A stretch of DNA of 64,000 bases from an uncultured Bacteroides sp. (GCA_944321465.1 CALULL010000013.1:1-64000); one strand, 5' to 3'; shown: positions 37,922-48,629, numbered from the stretch's first letter. The notes: generated by a model from the letters alone, not told the origin. Numbers and translations: made by a program.

Positions 37922-38749
37922 ATGGTAAAAGAAACTAAGAAAGACCCGCAGGAACTCACTGTGGAGCAAAAGCTGAAAACGTTGTACCAGCTGCAAACTA
38001 TGTTGTCTAAGATAGACGAGATAAAGACGTTAAGAGGAGAACTGCCTTTGGAGGTGCAAGACCTGGAGGACGAAATAGCCGGACTGACCACCCGCATAGA
38101 AAGAATTAAGGGAGAAATTGCCGAACTGAAATCGGCCATAGCCACAAAGAAAGTGGAAATCGAAGCTGCACGCGCCTCGGTGGCCAAGTACAAAGACCAG
38201 CAAGAAAACGTGCGCAACAACCGCGAGTTTGACTTCCTGAGCAAGGAAATAGAGTACCAGACGCTGGAAATCGAGCTCTGCGAAAAGAAAATCAAGGAAT
38301 TTGCAACCCAGGAGCAAGAGAAATCCGCCGAGATAGAAAAATGCAACAGCGACTTGGAGGAACGCACAAAAGACCTGGAGGTGAAGAAGAACGAACTGGA
38401 GGAAATCATCTCCGAGACCAAACAGGAGGAAGAAAAACTGCGCGACAAGGCCAAAGAGCTGGAGACGAAAATAGAGCCTCGCCTGCTGCAATCCTTTAAG
38501 CGCATCAGGAAGAATTCACGCAACGGCCTGGGCATCGTCTACGTCCAGCGCGATGCGTGCGGGGGCTGCTTCAACAAAATTCCGCCTCAGCGCCAGCTGG
38601 ACATCCGCTCGCGCAAGAAAATCATCGTATGCGAATACTGCGGGCGCATTATGATTGACCCCGAACTGGCAGGAGTAAGTACCGAGGCCAAAGAACCGGA
38701 AGTAAAAGAAAGACCAAGAAGAAAAAGGACACTGAGCAGTGCCGACTAA
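37922..38749 (+). CDS. Coiled-coil protein with C-terminal C4-type zinc ribbon
   Basis: The 275-residue protein is mostly a charged coiled coil (about residues 15-195) and ends with a zinc ribbon whose cysteines are visible in ACGGCFNKIPP and VCEYCGRI. The layout matches the C4-type zinc-ribbon family found next to NIF3 genes. Proteins of this kind are thought to bind nucleic acid or the ribosome, but the role here is unproven. Confidence 0.88.
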   Translation: MVKETKKDPQELTVEQKLKTLYQLQTMLSKIDEIKTLRGELPLEVQDLEDEIAGLTTRIERIKGEIAELKSAIATKKVEIEAARASVAKYKDQQENVRNNREFDFLSKEIEYQTLEIELCEKKIKEFATQEQEKSAEIEKCNSDLEERTKDLEVKKNELEEIISETKQEEEKLRDKAKELETKIEPRLLQSFKRIRKNSRNGLGIVYVQRDACGGCFNKIPPQRQLDIRSRKKIIVCEYCGRIMIDPELAGVSTEAKEPEVKERPRRKRTLSSAD

Positions 38750-38759
38750 AGGCCTGTTT

Positions 38760-39075
38760 AATTTTTCCTTTTAAAAATTCTTATCCAGTCGTTTTTCGAG
38801 ACCCTTTCCGGTTCCTTTACCTGTTGTCTTTCGTCGCGTAGCCTGCTACGCTCCTCACGGCAACTGAAAAGAGCCCCGGAAACAGTCCTCAAAAGCAGAC
38901 TGGGCAAAATCCAAACAGGTTCTATACACGCACAGGCTCTTTGCCTGCTACCAGCCCGTCTTTTTCCGGACAAACGGTAAAACCACAGCGTATGCCTACG
39001 AGGGAGCAATCCCCCACCCAAGGCATACGCTCTGTTTTTATCCCTAACCGCTTTGGCTCCTGATGACCGACTTGG
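38760..39075. repeat. Decayed copy of the dispersed inverted-repeat element
   Basis: The right end at 39050-39075 matches the right end of intact copies at 21 of 26 positions, and CGTAGCCTGCTACG-type sequence near 38838 matches their central hairpin. No left end was recognised. Its right end directly abuts copy B. Confidence 0.55.
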
Positions 39076-39272
39076 ACCCAAATCGGTCATTAGACCGCCC
39101 ACAATAAGTATAGGCTTATCTTTGGGGGCTTTCCAAGCCCTTTCGCCTTGCTACCGGCATCTTGTCTGCCGCTTTGTCTCGACGTAGCCCGCTACGCCTT
39201 CGACAAAGGTGACAGCCAATCTGCACGGCAGCAGAACGAAATCTCTTTGGACTCTAATGACCGATTTGGGTT
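39076..39272. repeat. Dispersed inverted-repeat element, copy B
   Basis: The 197-bp element has 19-bp terminal inverted repeats (ACCCAAATCGGTCATTAGA and its complement), the central GACGTAGCCCGCTACGCC hairpin, and the CGGCAGCAGAACGAAA segment shared with copies C and D. It lies between the convergent zinc-ribbon and groEL genes. From 39273 to 39450 only the groEL hairpin is seen. Confidence 0.85.
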
Positions 39273-39353
39273 GAGCTAAATGGCAAACTGCGGACAAGGA
39301 AGGCAAATGCCCATGCCCTTTGTCTTTCGTCCCATTCCCCAGCCCCTAATGAA

Positions 39354-39392
39354 GAAGGAGGGCATGTCCCTCCGCAGGGCACGTCCTCCTTC
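39354..39392 (-). terminator. Terminator-like hairpin after groEL
   Basis: GAAGGAGG (39354-39361) pairs with CCTCCTTC (39385-39392), and the interior also pairs (CATGTCCCT with AGGGCACG). It lies 59 bp past the groEL stop. No strong T run follows on the minus strand. Confidence 0.6.
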
Positions 39393-39450
39393 AATCTCTA
39401 TATCAATCCATCGGCCAAAGAGGCCCTGGACTACTCTATGGGAAACAATT

Positions 39451-41094
<1,644 letters not shown>

Positions 41095-41130
41095 CTAAGT
41101 TAATCGGGTTACTAATCAAAAAGACTTCCT

Positions 41131-41403
41131 TTAGTCAAGTACTGCCAATACGTCACTCTGACGCATGATGAGGTATTTCGTGCCTTCCAGCTCAATCTCC
41201 GTTCCGGCGTATTTGCCGTACAGGACTGTATTTCCAGCCTTCAGAACCATTTCTTCGTCCTTCGTGCCATTGCCCACTGCTACGACTTCGCCTCTCAAGG
41301 GTTTCTCCTTAGCAGTGTCCGGTATGATGATACCGCCTATTGTCTTTTCTTCTGCGGGGGCAGGGAGTATCAGAACTCTGTCTGCCAATGGTCTAATGTT
41401 CAT
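41131..41403 (-). CDS. groS: Co-chaperonin GroES
   Basis: The 90-residue cap of the GroEL chamber has the N-terminal [33 protein letters not shown] with the mobile loop, and [18 protein letters not shown] near the C-terminus. No CIRCE operator (TTAGCACTC-N9-GAGTGCTAA) is seen upstream. A perfect 6-bp hairpin (GCCTGC-CTTT-GCAGGC, 41450-41465) lies 47 bp before the start. Confidence 0.97.
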   Translation of the reverse strand: MNIRPLADRVLILPAPAEEKTIGGIIIPDTAKEKPLRGEVVAVGNGTKDEEMVLKAGNTVLYGKYAGTEIELEGTKYLIMRQSDVLAVLD

Positions 41404-41685
41404 AGTTCTTTTTTATTTTAGTATTTATTACGTTTGTTGTTCACTCTCCGCCTGCCTTTGCAGGCAAGCGACATACTTCTTGCGAAAACCGTGCCAAACC
41501 CAAGCCTCCCACCTTTTGCCACCATGCCACTGCCACAATGACAGCCCGCATGACACGCCCCTGCGCCTACACCTTTTATATATAGAACGACAGACAGGCG
41601 AACGGACACCGTGCGACAGACTTCTGCCGATGCCACGAAGCATCCGTGCTCCACCCTGCCACCCGCACCGGGGAGCGGCAAAACA

Positions 41686-41773
41686 GGCAAAGGTCTGCCC
41701 GCCCGGGAGCGCACCTCTGCCAGCAAGCGGGCTCAGGCGTGCCACCGAGGGGGCACAGGATGGCTGGCCGGAA
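41686..41773. repeat. 22-bp-period repeat array, locus 4 (about four units)
   Basis: Units start at 41686, 41708, 41730 and 41752. The first and third carry palindromic GGCAAAGGTCTGCC and GGCTCAGGCGTGCC cores; the second is AGCGCACCTCTGCC and the last is partial (GGCACAGGATGGCTGGCC). It lies upstream of both groES and the cobalamin operon. Confidence 0.75.
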
Positions 41774-41922
41774 GCTCCTTGTCTGCCCCTCGGCAAACGG
41801 CTCATACACAGCACACCTACTGCCGTATGCGGCCAGCCTCCCGCACGCTTTCCTGCCTCCCCGACACACGCGCCGTGCAGAAGCCGGAACACGATTTCGC
41901 CAAAAACCGCTTCCGCCTTCCC

Positions 41923-41951
41923 TTGAAATAACAAAAAACGCCCTATCTTTG
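41923..41951 (+). promoter_or_regulatory. Promoter of the cobalamin biosynthesis operon
   Basis: TTG (41923-41925) and TATCTTTG (41944-41951) are separated by 18 bp and fit the Bacteroidota -33/-7 pattern. The leader to the ATG at 42057 would be about 100 nt. Confidence 0.65.
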
Positions 41952-41966
41952 TAAGCCCGTTGACAA

Positions 41967-42028
41967 CAGACCTCGAAGCGGCACCGGGAAGCCGCACGCC
42001 ATGCACGTTGACGACAGCAAGAGGTCTG
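41967..42028 (+). promoter_or_regulatory. Structured leader of the cobalamin operon
   Basis: A perfect 8-bp outer stem (CAGACCTC 41967-41974 with GAGGTCTG 42021-42028) encloses a 5-bp GC stem (GCGGC 41978-41982 with GCCGC 41991-41995). It lies between promoter and start codon. It lacks the GCCACTG element of cobalamin riboswitches and is only about 60 nt, so it is not a standard one. A regulatory role is inferred from position. Confidence 0.5.
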
Positions 42029-42056
42029 CGCATCCCTATTGGAAAAACAAACACAC

Positions 42057-43475
42057 ATGAAGAAAGGAAAGATAATTGTCGTCGGAATAGGCCCCGGCGA
42101 AGAACAGAACATCACACCCGCCGTGGCATCGGCCCTGCACGAGGCCGATGCTATCGTCGGGTACAAATACTACTTCCGATTCCTGGCTCCCTTCACGGGG
42201 GACGGCACGCAGTGCGTGGACACGGGCATGAGACAAGAACGCGAGCGGGCGCAGACGGCCTTCGACCTGGCCGGAGAAGGCAAGACCGTGTGCATCGTCA
42301 GCTCGGGCGATGCCAACATCTACGGCATGGCACCCCTCGTCTACGAAATGGCCTGCGAGAAGGACATCAAGGACATCGACATCGAGGTACTGCCCGGCAT
42401 CAGTGCCTTCCAGCAGGCGGCGGCCCTGCTGGGAGCACCTACGGGCCACGACTTCTGCGTTGTGTCGCTAAGCGACCTCCTCACGCCGTGGGAGCGCATC
42501 GAGCGACGTATCCGCGCCGCCGCGCAAGCCGACTTCGTGACGGCGGTCTACAACCCCCGAAGCACCAACCGATACTGGCAGCTCCACCGGCTGAAGGAAA
42601 TATTCCTTGCCGAGGGCAGAAGCGGCAACACCCCCGTAGGGCACGTGCGCAACGCCAGCCGCGAAGGACAGACGATAGCCCTAACCACCCTCGCGGACTT
42701 CGACCCGGACGAGGCCGACATGTTCTCGGTCATCATCATCGGCAACTCACAGTCCTACGTCTGGAACAACCGATTCGTCACCCCGCGAGGCTACTTCGGA
42801 CAAGAGCAGGACCGCACCGCCGGAACAAAGGTGGGACAAGACATTATGATACGCAGCTTCCGCACCATTGCCAGCGAGCTGAAGAACCCGGACGTGCCGC
42901 TCGACCACAAATGGGCACTGTTGCACGCCATACACACGACGGCCGATTTTGAGATGGAGCAACTGCTGTACACCGACAAGGAGGCCGTGGCCCGCCTGTA
43001 CCAGAGCATTGCCGAAGGCCGCGTGCATACCATTGTGACGGATGTCTCGATGGTCGTAAGCGGCATACGCAAGGGGGCACTCAAGCGGCTGGGCATCGAC
43101 GCGAAGTGCTACCTGAACGACGAACGGGCCACCGCCCTTGCCACGTCCCAGGACATCACGCGGGCACAAGCAGGCATCCGCATCGCCGTGGAAGAGCATC
43201 CCGATGCCCTCTTTGCCTTCGGGAACGCCCCGACGGCCCTCATGGAGCTGTGCTCGCTCATACGCAAAGGGCAAGCCCGCCCCGCAGGCATCGTGGCCGC
43301 CCCGGTGGGCTTCGTGCACGTCACCGAGTCGAAGCACATGGTCAAGACCTTCGCCGACATTCCCAAAGTCATCATCGAAGGCCGCAAGGGCGGAAGCAAT
43401 CTTGCCGCCACGCTGGTCAACGCCATACTGTGCTACGACGATGCACGCGAGCTGAAACCGGGACGGGACGTGTAA
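42057..43475 (+). CDS. CbiH-CbiC fusion: precorrin-3B C17-methyltransferase and precorrin-8X methylmutase
   Basis: The 472-residue protein joins two cobalamin ring enzymes. Residues 1-245 are a tetrapyrrole methylase of CbiH/CobJ type (KIIVVGIGPGEEQNITPAV, PGISAFQQAAALLGAP, TAVYNPRS), which performs ring contraction and C17 methylation. Residues about 262-470 are CbiC/CobH (RSFRTIASELKNPDVP, HAIHTTADFEMEQLLY, GNAPTALMEL), which migrates the C11 methyl to C12. The ATG at 42057 is chosen over a TTG at 42039 because the methylase domain starts there. Confidence 0.9.
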   Translation: MKKGKIIVVGIGPGEEQNITPAVASALHEADAIVGYKYYFRFLAPFTGDGTQCVDTGMRQERERAQTAFDLAGEGKTVCIVSSGDANIYGMAPLVYEMACEKDIKDIDIEVLPGISAFQQAAALLGAPTGHDFCVVSLSDLLTPWERIERRIRAAAQADFVTAVYNPRSTNRYWQLHRLKEIFLAEGRSGNTPVGHVRNASREGQTIALTTLADFDPDEADMFSVIIIGNSQSYVWNNRFVTPRGYFGQEQDRTAGTKVGQDIMIRSFRTIASELKNPDVPLDHKWALLHAIHTTADFEMEQLLYTDKEAVARLYQSIAEGRVHTIVTDVSMVVSGIRKGALKRLGIDAKCYLNDERATALATSQDITRAQAGIRIAVEEHPDALFAFGNAPTALMELCSLIRKGQARPAGIVAAPVGFVHVTESKHMVKTFADIPKVIIEGRKGGSNLAATLVNAILCYDDARELKPGRDV

Positions 43476-43529
43476 CACCGCTGACGCGCCCATAACCACA
43501 CACCAACAAGCATACTCAAAGGAACCTCT

Positions 43530-44744
43530 ATGAGCCAATCGTTCATCGTCATAGGGCTGGACGACAGCCCGGCCCCGCAGTTCGCTCCCGAGGCCATGCG
43601 TGCCATCGGCAACGCCCGCGTGTTCTCGGGCGGAACGCGCCACCGGGCCATCGTTGCGCCCCTCCTGCCCCCCGGCAGCCGGTGGATAAACATAGGCGCA
43701 CCCGTCGACCAGGCTTTTGCCAGCTATGCCGAAGTCGACGCACGACAGCCCATCGTGGTCTTCGCCTCGGGCGACCCGTTGTTCTACGGCTTTGCCTGTA
43801 CCATACGCAAACGCCTGCCACAGGCCGACATCCGGCTCTACCCGGCCTTCAACTCCCTGCAACTACTTGCCCACAGGCTGCTGATGCCCTACGGTGACAT
43901 GCGCATCGTGTCGCTCACGGGAAGGCCGTGGAAGGAGTTCGACCGTGCCCTCATCGAGGGTGCCTGCAAGATAGGCGTGCTGACCGACCTGCGCCATACT
44001 CCGGCCGCCATTGCCCGCCGGATGCTGGACTACGGATACAGCCACTACACGATGTACGTCGGGGAGCGGCTGGGCGACACGTCGGCCGAGCGCGTCAGCC
44101 GACTGACGTTGGACGAGGCCGCCCGCAGCGACTTCGACCGCCTGTGCTGCCTGCTGCTGCAAGCCGACGGACAGCCCGCGCAGCCTCCCTTCGGCATCCC
44201 CGACGAGCGGTTCGCCCACCTGCCCGGACGGCCCGGCATGATTACCAAGCGCCCCATCCGCCTGCTCGCGCTCTCGGCCCTGGAGCTGCCTTTCCGCCGG
44301 GTGCTGTGGGACATCGGGTTCTGCACCGGCTCCATATCCATCGAAGCCCGCTTGCAGTTCCCACACCTCGACATCGTAGCCTTCGAAGTGCGGCCCGAGT
44401 GCGAGGAACTGATGCGGCACAACGCCCAAGTCCTCGGCGCACCGGGCATTACCGTCAGGATGGGCGACTTTATGAAGACCGACCTGAACGAACTGCCCCG
44501 CCCCGACGCCGTCTTCATTGGCGGGCACGGGGGACAACTGCACGACATGGTGGCCCGACTGGCACGCCACCTGGAACCGGGCGGGTGCCTGGTGCTCAAC
44601 GCCGTATCGGCCCAGAGTGCCGACTGCTTCGTACAAAGCGCACGGCAGGCAGGGCTGGCGGTCGCCCCCCCGATGCACGTGTCCATTGACCGCTACAACC
44701 CTATCGACGTGCTGAAAGCCTTACGGCCAGCCGCACGCATCTGA
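43530..44744 (+). CDS. CbiE-CbiT (CobL type): precorrin-6B C5,C15-methyltransferase, decarboxylating
   Basis: The 404-residue protein has an N-terminal methylase domain (about 1-205; CbiE, with FASGDPLFYGFACTIRKRLPQ and LTDLRHTPAAIARRML) and a C-terminal Rossmann-type SAM methyltransferase (about 235-400; CbiT, with DIGFCTGSISIEARLQF and AFEVRPECEELMRHNA). Together they methylate C5 and C15 and decarboxylate the acetate side chain at C12. It is the second gene of the cobalamin operon, 54 bp after the first. Confidence 0.92.
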   Translation: MSQSFIVIGLDDSPAPQFAPEAMRAIGNARVFSGGTRHRAIVAPLLPPGSRWINIGAPVDQAFASYAEVDARQPIVVFASGDPLFYGFACTIRKRLPQADIRLYPAFNSLQLLAHRLLMPYGDMRIVSLTGRPWKEFDRALIEGACKIGVLTDLRHTPAAIARRMLDYGYSHYTMYVGERLGDTSAERVSRLTLDEAARSDFDRLCCLLLQADGQPAQPPFGIPDERFAHLPGRPGMITKRPIRLLALSALELPFRRVLWDIGFCTGSISIEARLQFPHLDIVAFEVRPECEELMRHNAQVLGAPGITVRMGDFMKTDLNELPRPDAVFIGGHGGQLHDMVARLARHLEPGGCLVLNAVSAQSADCFVQSARQAGLAVAPPMHVSIDRYNPIDVLKALRPAARI

Positions 44745-44771
44745 CAATTCCAACCCATCAACGCACGACAC

Positions 44772-46724
44772 ATGACACCTACCATACTACTCATCTCGGC
44801 AAGCGGGCTATCCGTGGCACAAGCCATTGCCCGCGAGTTTCCCCACAGCGAAATCGTCTCCACCCAGCCCCAGCTGCCCGCCACGGAGGGCTACACCCGC
44901 ATCGACAGCTACGACCGCTTCCTTGCCGGGCAGTTTCACCAGCGCGAGGCTTTTGTCTTCGTCGGTGCCTTGGGTATATGCGTCCGCTACATAGCCCCAC
45001 ACGTGGCAGACAAGCGGACCGACCCCGCCGTAGTCTGCGTAGACAGCACGGGTCGCTATGCCGTGTCCGTCCTCTCGGGACACGTGGGAGGGGCCAACCG
45101 ACTGACCCGCGAAGTGGCCGCCTGCACGGGTGCCGAGCCGGTGATCACCACGCAAAGCGACCGCACCGACCTATGGGCACTCGATACCCTGGGCCAACGC
45201 TTCGGCTGGAGCGTCCGCACGGCATGGCCCGAGGCCGACCCTGCCCTCCAGACCGATGCCCACGCGGCCCTGAACCGCTGCATCAGCCTCTTCGTGGCAG
45301 GCCAGCCCACCCTGCTCTGCATCGAGGCCGACGTGCCGGGGGCCGACTACCTGGAACGCACCTGCCCGCCCCACGTCTGCCTGCGTCGTGGCAGCCCCCG
45401 TCCCGATGATGTCAACCGTTACCGGCTATTGTTGCTGCTCTCACCCCGCGCTCACGACGGACTGGGGCTGCCTTGCCTGCAATACGTCCCCCACATCCTG
45501 CACGTAGGCATCGGACTAGCCCGGCAGGCAGGCCCCACCGAAGAAGTGGTGCAGGCTCTGCGGGACAGTCTGCTGGCCCATTCGCTATTGCCCGAGGCCG
45601 TGGCACGCATCGCTACCATCGACCTGAAGCGCGACGAACCCGTCGTAAGGCAGCTGGCACAAACCCTGCCTGTAGACTTCTACGATGCCGCCACCCTGAC
45701 ACAAGTCGACGTGCCCCACCCCAGCCCCACCGTCGCTGGGCACGTAGGCACGCCCAGCGTGGCCGAGGCGGCCGCCCTGCTGTCGGCCGGGGAGGACGCG
45801 CAACTCATACTGCCCAAGCAGAAGGGCCGCAACTACACCCTCGCCGCCGCCGTCCCCGCCGGAACGATGCAGGCACACGGACACATCGAGATTGTAGGCG
45901 CAGGCCCCGGAGACCCCGAACTGATATCGGTCCGTGGCCATCACTTCTTGCAGAAGGCCGACCTCATTCTATACGCCGGAAGTCTCGTGCCGCGCGAACT
46001 GACGGCCTGCGCACGCCCCGGTGCCACCGTGCGCAGCTCGGCTACGATGACACTGGACGAACAGTTCCGGCTGATGAAGGACTTCTACGACCGAGGCAAG
46101 CTGGTGGTGCGCCTCCACACGGGCGACCCCTGCATCTACGGGGCCATACAGGAACAGATGAACTACTTCGACCGCTACGGCATGCACTACCACATCACCC
46201 CCGGCATCTCTTCCTTCCAGGCGGCAGCGGCGGCCCTGCGTTCGCAATTCACCATACCCGAGCGCGTGCAGACCATCGTCCTCACCCGGGGCGAGGGACG
46301 TACCCCCATGCCCCCGCTCGAACAGCTTCACTTGCTGGCACGCTCGCGCAGCACCATGTGCATCTTCCTCAGTGCAGGGGTGGTAGACAAGGTGCAAGCC
46401 GAACTGCTGCAAGAGTACCCCGCCGACACGCCCGTAGCCGCCTGCTACCACCTGACGTGGAAGGACGAGCGCATCTATCGCGGCCAGCTGAAAGACCTTG
46501 CCCGCCTGGTGCACGACAACGGCCTGACGCTGACCACCCTGCTCGTCGTGGGCGAGGCCATAGACAATCGCAGGGGACTGTCCCGACTCTATGACAAGAG
46601 CTTCACACACCTCTTCAGGCAGGGCGCACCCGAAGGTTCCACGCCGCCGCCCGCGCCCCATGACGAACCCCGCCGACACACGTACGATGCCCCCGCCGAC
46701 ACATCCGCAACGCCCCACGACTAA
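44772..46724 (+). CDS. CbiG-CbiF fusion: cobalt-precorrin-5A hydrolase and precorrin-4 C11-methyltransferase
   Basis: The 650-residue protein begins with a CbiG domain (about 1-350: GALGICVRYIAPHVADKRTDPAVVCVD, SGHVGGANRLTREVA). CbiG is characteristic of the anaerobic pathway and opens the lactone ring. From about residue 375 a CbiF/CobM methylase follows (HIEIVGAGPGDPELISVRG, RLHTGDPCIYGAIQEQM, YHITPGISSFQAAAAALRSQF). A Pro/Ala-rich tail of about 30 residues ends the protein. Confidence 0.93.
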   Translation: MTPTILLISASGLSVAQAIAREFPHSEIVSTQPQLPATEGYTRIDSYDRFLAGQFHQREAFVFVGALGICVRYIAPHVADKRTDPAVVCVDSTGRYAVSVLSGHVGGANRLTREVAACTGAEPVITTQSDRTDLWALDTLGQRFGWSVRTAWPEADPALQTDAHAALNRCISLFVAGQPTLLCIEADVPGADYLERTCPPHVCLRRGSPRPDDVNRYRLLLLLSPRAHDGLGLPCLQYVPHILHVGIGLARQAGPTEEVVQALRDSLLAHSLLPEAVARIATIDLKRDEPVVRQLAQTLPVDFYDAATLTQVDVPHPSPTVAGHVGTPSVAEAAALLSAGEDAQLILPKQKGRNYTLAAAVPAGTMQAHGHIEIVGAGPGDPELISVRGHHFLQKADLILYAGSLVPRELTACARPGATVRSSATMTLDEQFRLMKDFYDRGKLVVRLHTGDPCIYGAIQEQMNYFDRYGMHYHITPGISSFQAAAAALRSQFTIPERVQTIVLTRGEGRTPMPPLEQLHLLARSRSTMCIFLSAGVVDKVQAELLQEYPADTPVAACYHLTWKDERIYRGQLKDLARLVHDNGLTLTTLLVVGEAIDNRRGLSRLYDKSFTHLFRQGAPEGSTPPPAPHDEPRRHTYDAPADTSATPHD

Positions 46725-46739
46725 ATACGACCACACGAC

Positions 46740-48617
46740 ATGATACTTGCATTCGGAGGAACCACCGAAGGACGCACCGCCATAGAGGTGCTCGAAGAGG
46801 CAGGCAAGCCCTACTACTACTCCACCCGCACCGACGGCCAGCGCGTGCCCCTGCACCACGGCATACGGCTGACGGGCACGATGGATGCCAACGAAATGGC
46901 CCGCTTCTGCCGCGAACGAGACATACGCCTGCTTGTTGATGCCGCCCACCCCTTTGCCATCGAGCTGCACCGCAACGTAGCTTCCACCGCCCAAGCCCTC
47001 GGCCTTCCGGCCATACGTCTGGAACGCCTCTATCCCGACACCCCGGCCACGCGCCTGGCCACCTGGTGCCAAGACTACACCGAAGTCGTGGCTCGCCTCG
47101 AAACCCTGCCCGTCCGGCGCATACTGGCACTGACGGGTGTGCAGACCATTGCCCCCCTGCGCCCCTTGTGGGACGACCCGCGACGCGAGGTCTACTTCCG
47201 CATCCTTGACCGCGCCGACTCGCACGCGCTGGCCCTTGCACAAGGCTTCCCCCCCGACCGTCTGTGCCACTACCACCCCGGCGAGGACGAGGCCCTGCTG
47301 ATGCAACGCCTGCGCCCCGATGCCATCATTCTGAAGGAGAGCGGCCAAAGCGGAGGCTTCCTCGCCAAGACAGAGGCCGCCTGCGGACTGGGCATAGCGA
47401 CCTTCATCGTGCGCCGCCCGCCCATGCCCCCGGGACTGGCCTGCGCCGACGGCCCCCACGGGCTACGCCGACTGGTGGAGAGCCTGCTGCCCGGCTTCTA
47501 CGACCAGCGCAGCGGACTGACGACGGGCACCTGCGCCACAGCCTCGGCCGTAGCCTGCGTCCTGGCCCTGTTCTGCCCCGAGGGCGAGCCGCGCGGCACC
47601 GTGCCCGTCATCCTGCCCGACGGCGAAACTCTGCACGTGGCCATAGCCCACAGCCGCCGCACCTCAGCCACCTGCGCCGAAGCCAGTACACTGAAAGACG
47701 GCGGCGACGACCCCGATGTCACCAATGGCCTGCCCCTGTGCGCCACCCTGAGCCTGCTTCCGCCTCGCCCCGGAACGCCTCCCGGCGACTACGACATAGA
47801 CCTGCGCGGAGGCCCCGGCATAGGCACCGTGACCCTGCCCGGACTGGGCATTGCCGTAGGCAGCCCGGCCATCAACGCCACCCCGCGCCGCATGATACTC
47901 GACAACATGGCACGCCAGCTACGACGGCTGGGGGTCTGCCCCGCACGCCACGCCTACCGCCTTGCCCTCAGCGCGCCCGGCGGCGAAGCGGCTGCGGCCC
48001 GCACACTCAACCCCCGCCTCGGCATCGAAGGAGGCATCTCCATCATCGGCACCTCGGGCATCGTCCGCCCCTTCTCCACAGCCGCCTACGTCGACTCCAT
48101 AAGCAAGGCCATGCACGTGGCACGCGCCATGGACGTGGACCGCCTCGTGCTCAACTCCGGCGCCAAGAGCGAACGGCACGTGCGCGCCCTCTATCCCAGG
48201 CTGCCCGCACAAGCCTTCGTGCAGTATGGCAACTACATAGGCCAAGCCCTGCGGCTGGCCGACGCGACGGGCATCGCTCATGTCACCCTGGGGCTGATGA
48301 TAGGCAAGGCCGTGAAGCTGGCCGAGGGGCATCAGGACACCCACAGCCGCAGCACGCGCTTCAGCCCCGAGTTCCTTGCACGCCTGGGCCGTGAATGCGG
48401 ATTGCCGCCACAGAAACAGCAGGAAGCAGCCCGCGTCACCCTCGCCCGACAACTGTGGACATTGCTCTCGCCCGACGAGGCGCAAGCCTTCGCGCAGACA
48501 CTCCTCGAACATTGCTACCGACACTGCGCACCCTTGCTTCCGCACGCATCGCTGACGATGGTCCTCATCGACGAGGAAGGCACCCCGCGAGGAGAGATAC
48601 AAGGTACAAGGCATTAG
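46740..48617 (+). CDS. CbiJ-CbiD fusion: precorrin-6A reductase and C1-methyltransferase
   Basis: The 625-residue protein has an N-terminal CbiJ/CobK reductase (about 1-245: ILAFGGTTEGRTAIEVLEEAG, LVDAAHPFAIELHRNV, ALTGVQTIAPLRPLW). From about residue 257 a CbiD domain follows (SGLTTGTCATASAVA, GGDDPDVTNGLPLCA, GGISIIGTSGIVRPFS, VTLGLMIGKAVKLAEGHQDTHS). CbiD methylates C1 in the anaerobic pathway. It starts 15 bp after the CbiG-CbiF gene. Confidence 0.93.
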   Translation: MILAFGGTTEGRTAIEVLEEAGKPYYYSTRTDGQRVPLHHGIRLTGTMDANEMARFCRERDIRLLVDAAHPFAIELHRNVASTAQALGLPAIRLERLYPDTPATRLATWCQDYTEVVARLETLPVRRILALTGVQTIAPLRPLWDDPRREVYFRILDRADSHALALAQGFPPDRLCHYHPGEDEALLMQRLRPDAIILKESGQSGGFLAKTEAACGLGIATFIVRRPPMPPGLACADGPHGLRRLVESLLPGFYDQRSGLTTGTCATASAVACVLALFCPEGEPRGTVPVILPDGETLHVAIAHSRRTSATCAEASTLKDGGDDPDVTNGLPLCATLSLLPPRPGTPPGDYDIDLRGGPGIGTVTLPGLGIAVGSPAINATPRRMILDNMARQLRRLGVCPARHAYRLALSAPGGEAAAARTLNPRLGIEGGISIIGTSGIVRPFSTAAYVDSISKAMHVARAMDVDRLVLNSGAKSERHVRALYPRLPAQAFVQYGNYIGQALRLADATGIAHVTLGLMIGKAVKLAEGHQDTHSRSTRFSPEFLARLGRECGLPPQKQQEAARVTLARQLWTLLSPDEAQAFAQTLLEHCYRHCAPLLPHASLTMVLIDEEGTPRGEIQGTRH

Positions 48618-48629
48618 AGACAAGGGGTT

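Larger units (their letters stand above)
41404..42056. other. Divergent intergenic region between groES and the cobalamin operon
   Basis: This 653-bp stretch has no supported gene. It contains the groES-side hairpin at 41450-41465, a GC-rich 22-bp-period array (41686-41773), the cobalamin operon promoter (41923-41951) and its structured leader (41967-42028). The sequence from 41470 to 41685 shows nothing identifiable. Confidence 0.5.

Noticed and set aside
41404-41685. CIRCE operator upstream of groES
   Set aside because: No TTAGCACTC-N9-GAGTGCTAA or close variant was found; only a short GC hairpin is present.
41967-42028. Cobalamin riboswitch before the cobalamin operon
   Set aside because: The position is right but GCCACTG and the usual length are missing. 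A weak resemblance of AGCAAGAGGTCTGC to the B12-box end is not enough, so it is listed only as an unclassified structured leader.
41960-42952. Long open frame overlapping the first cobalamin gene in another frame
   Set aside because: It is Arg/Pro/His-rich with no family features and lies across the CbiH domain, which is clearly coding in the other frame.
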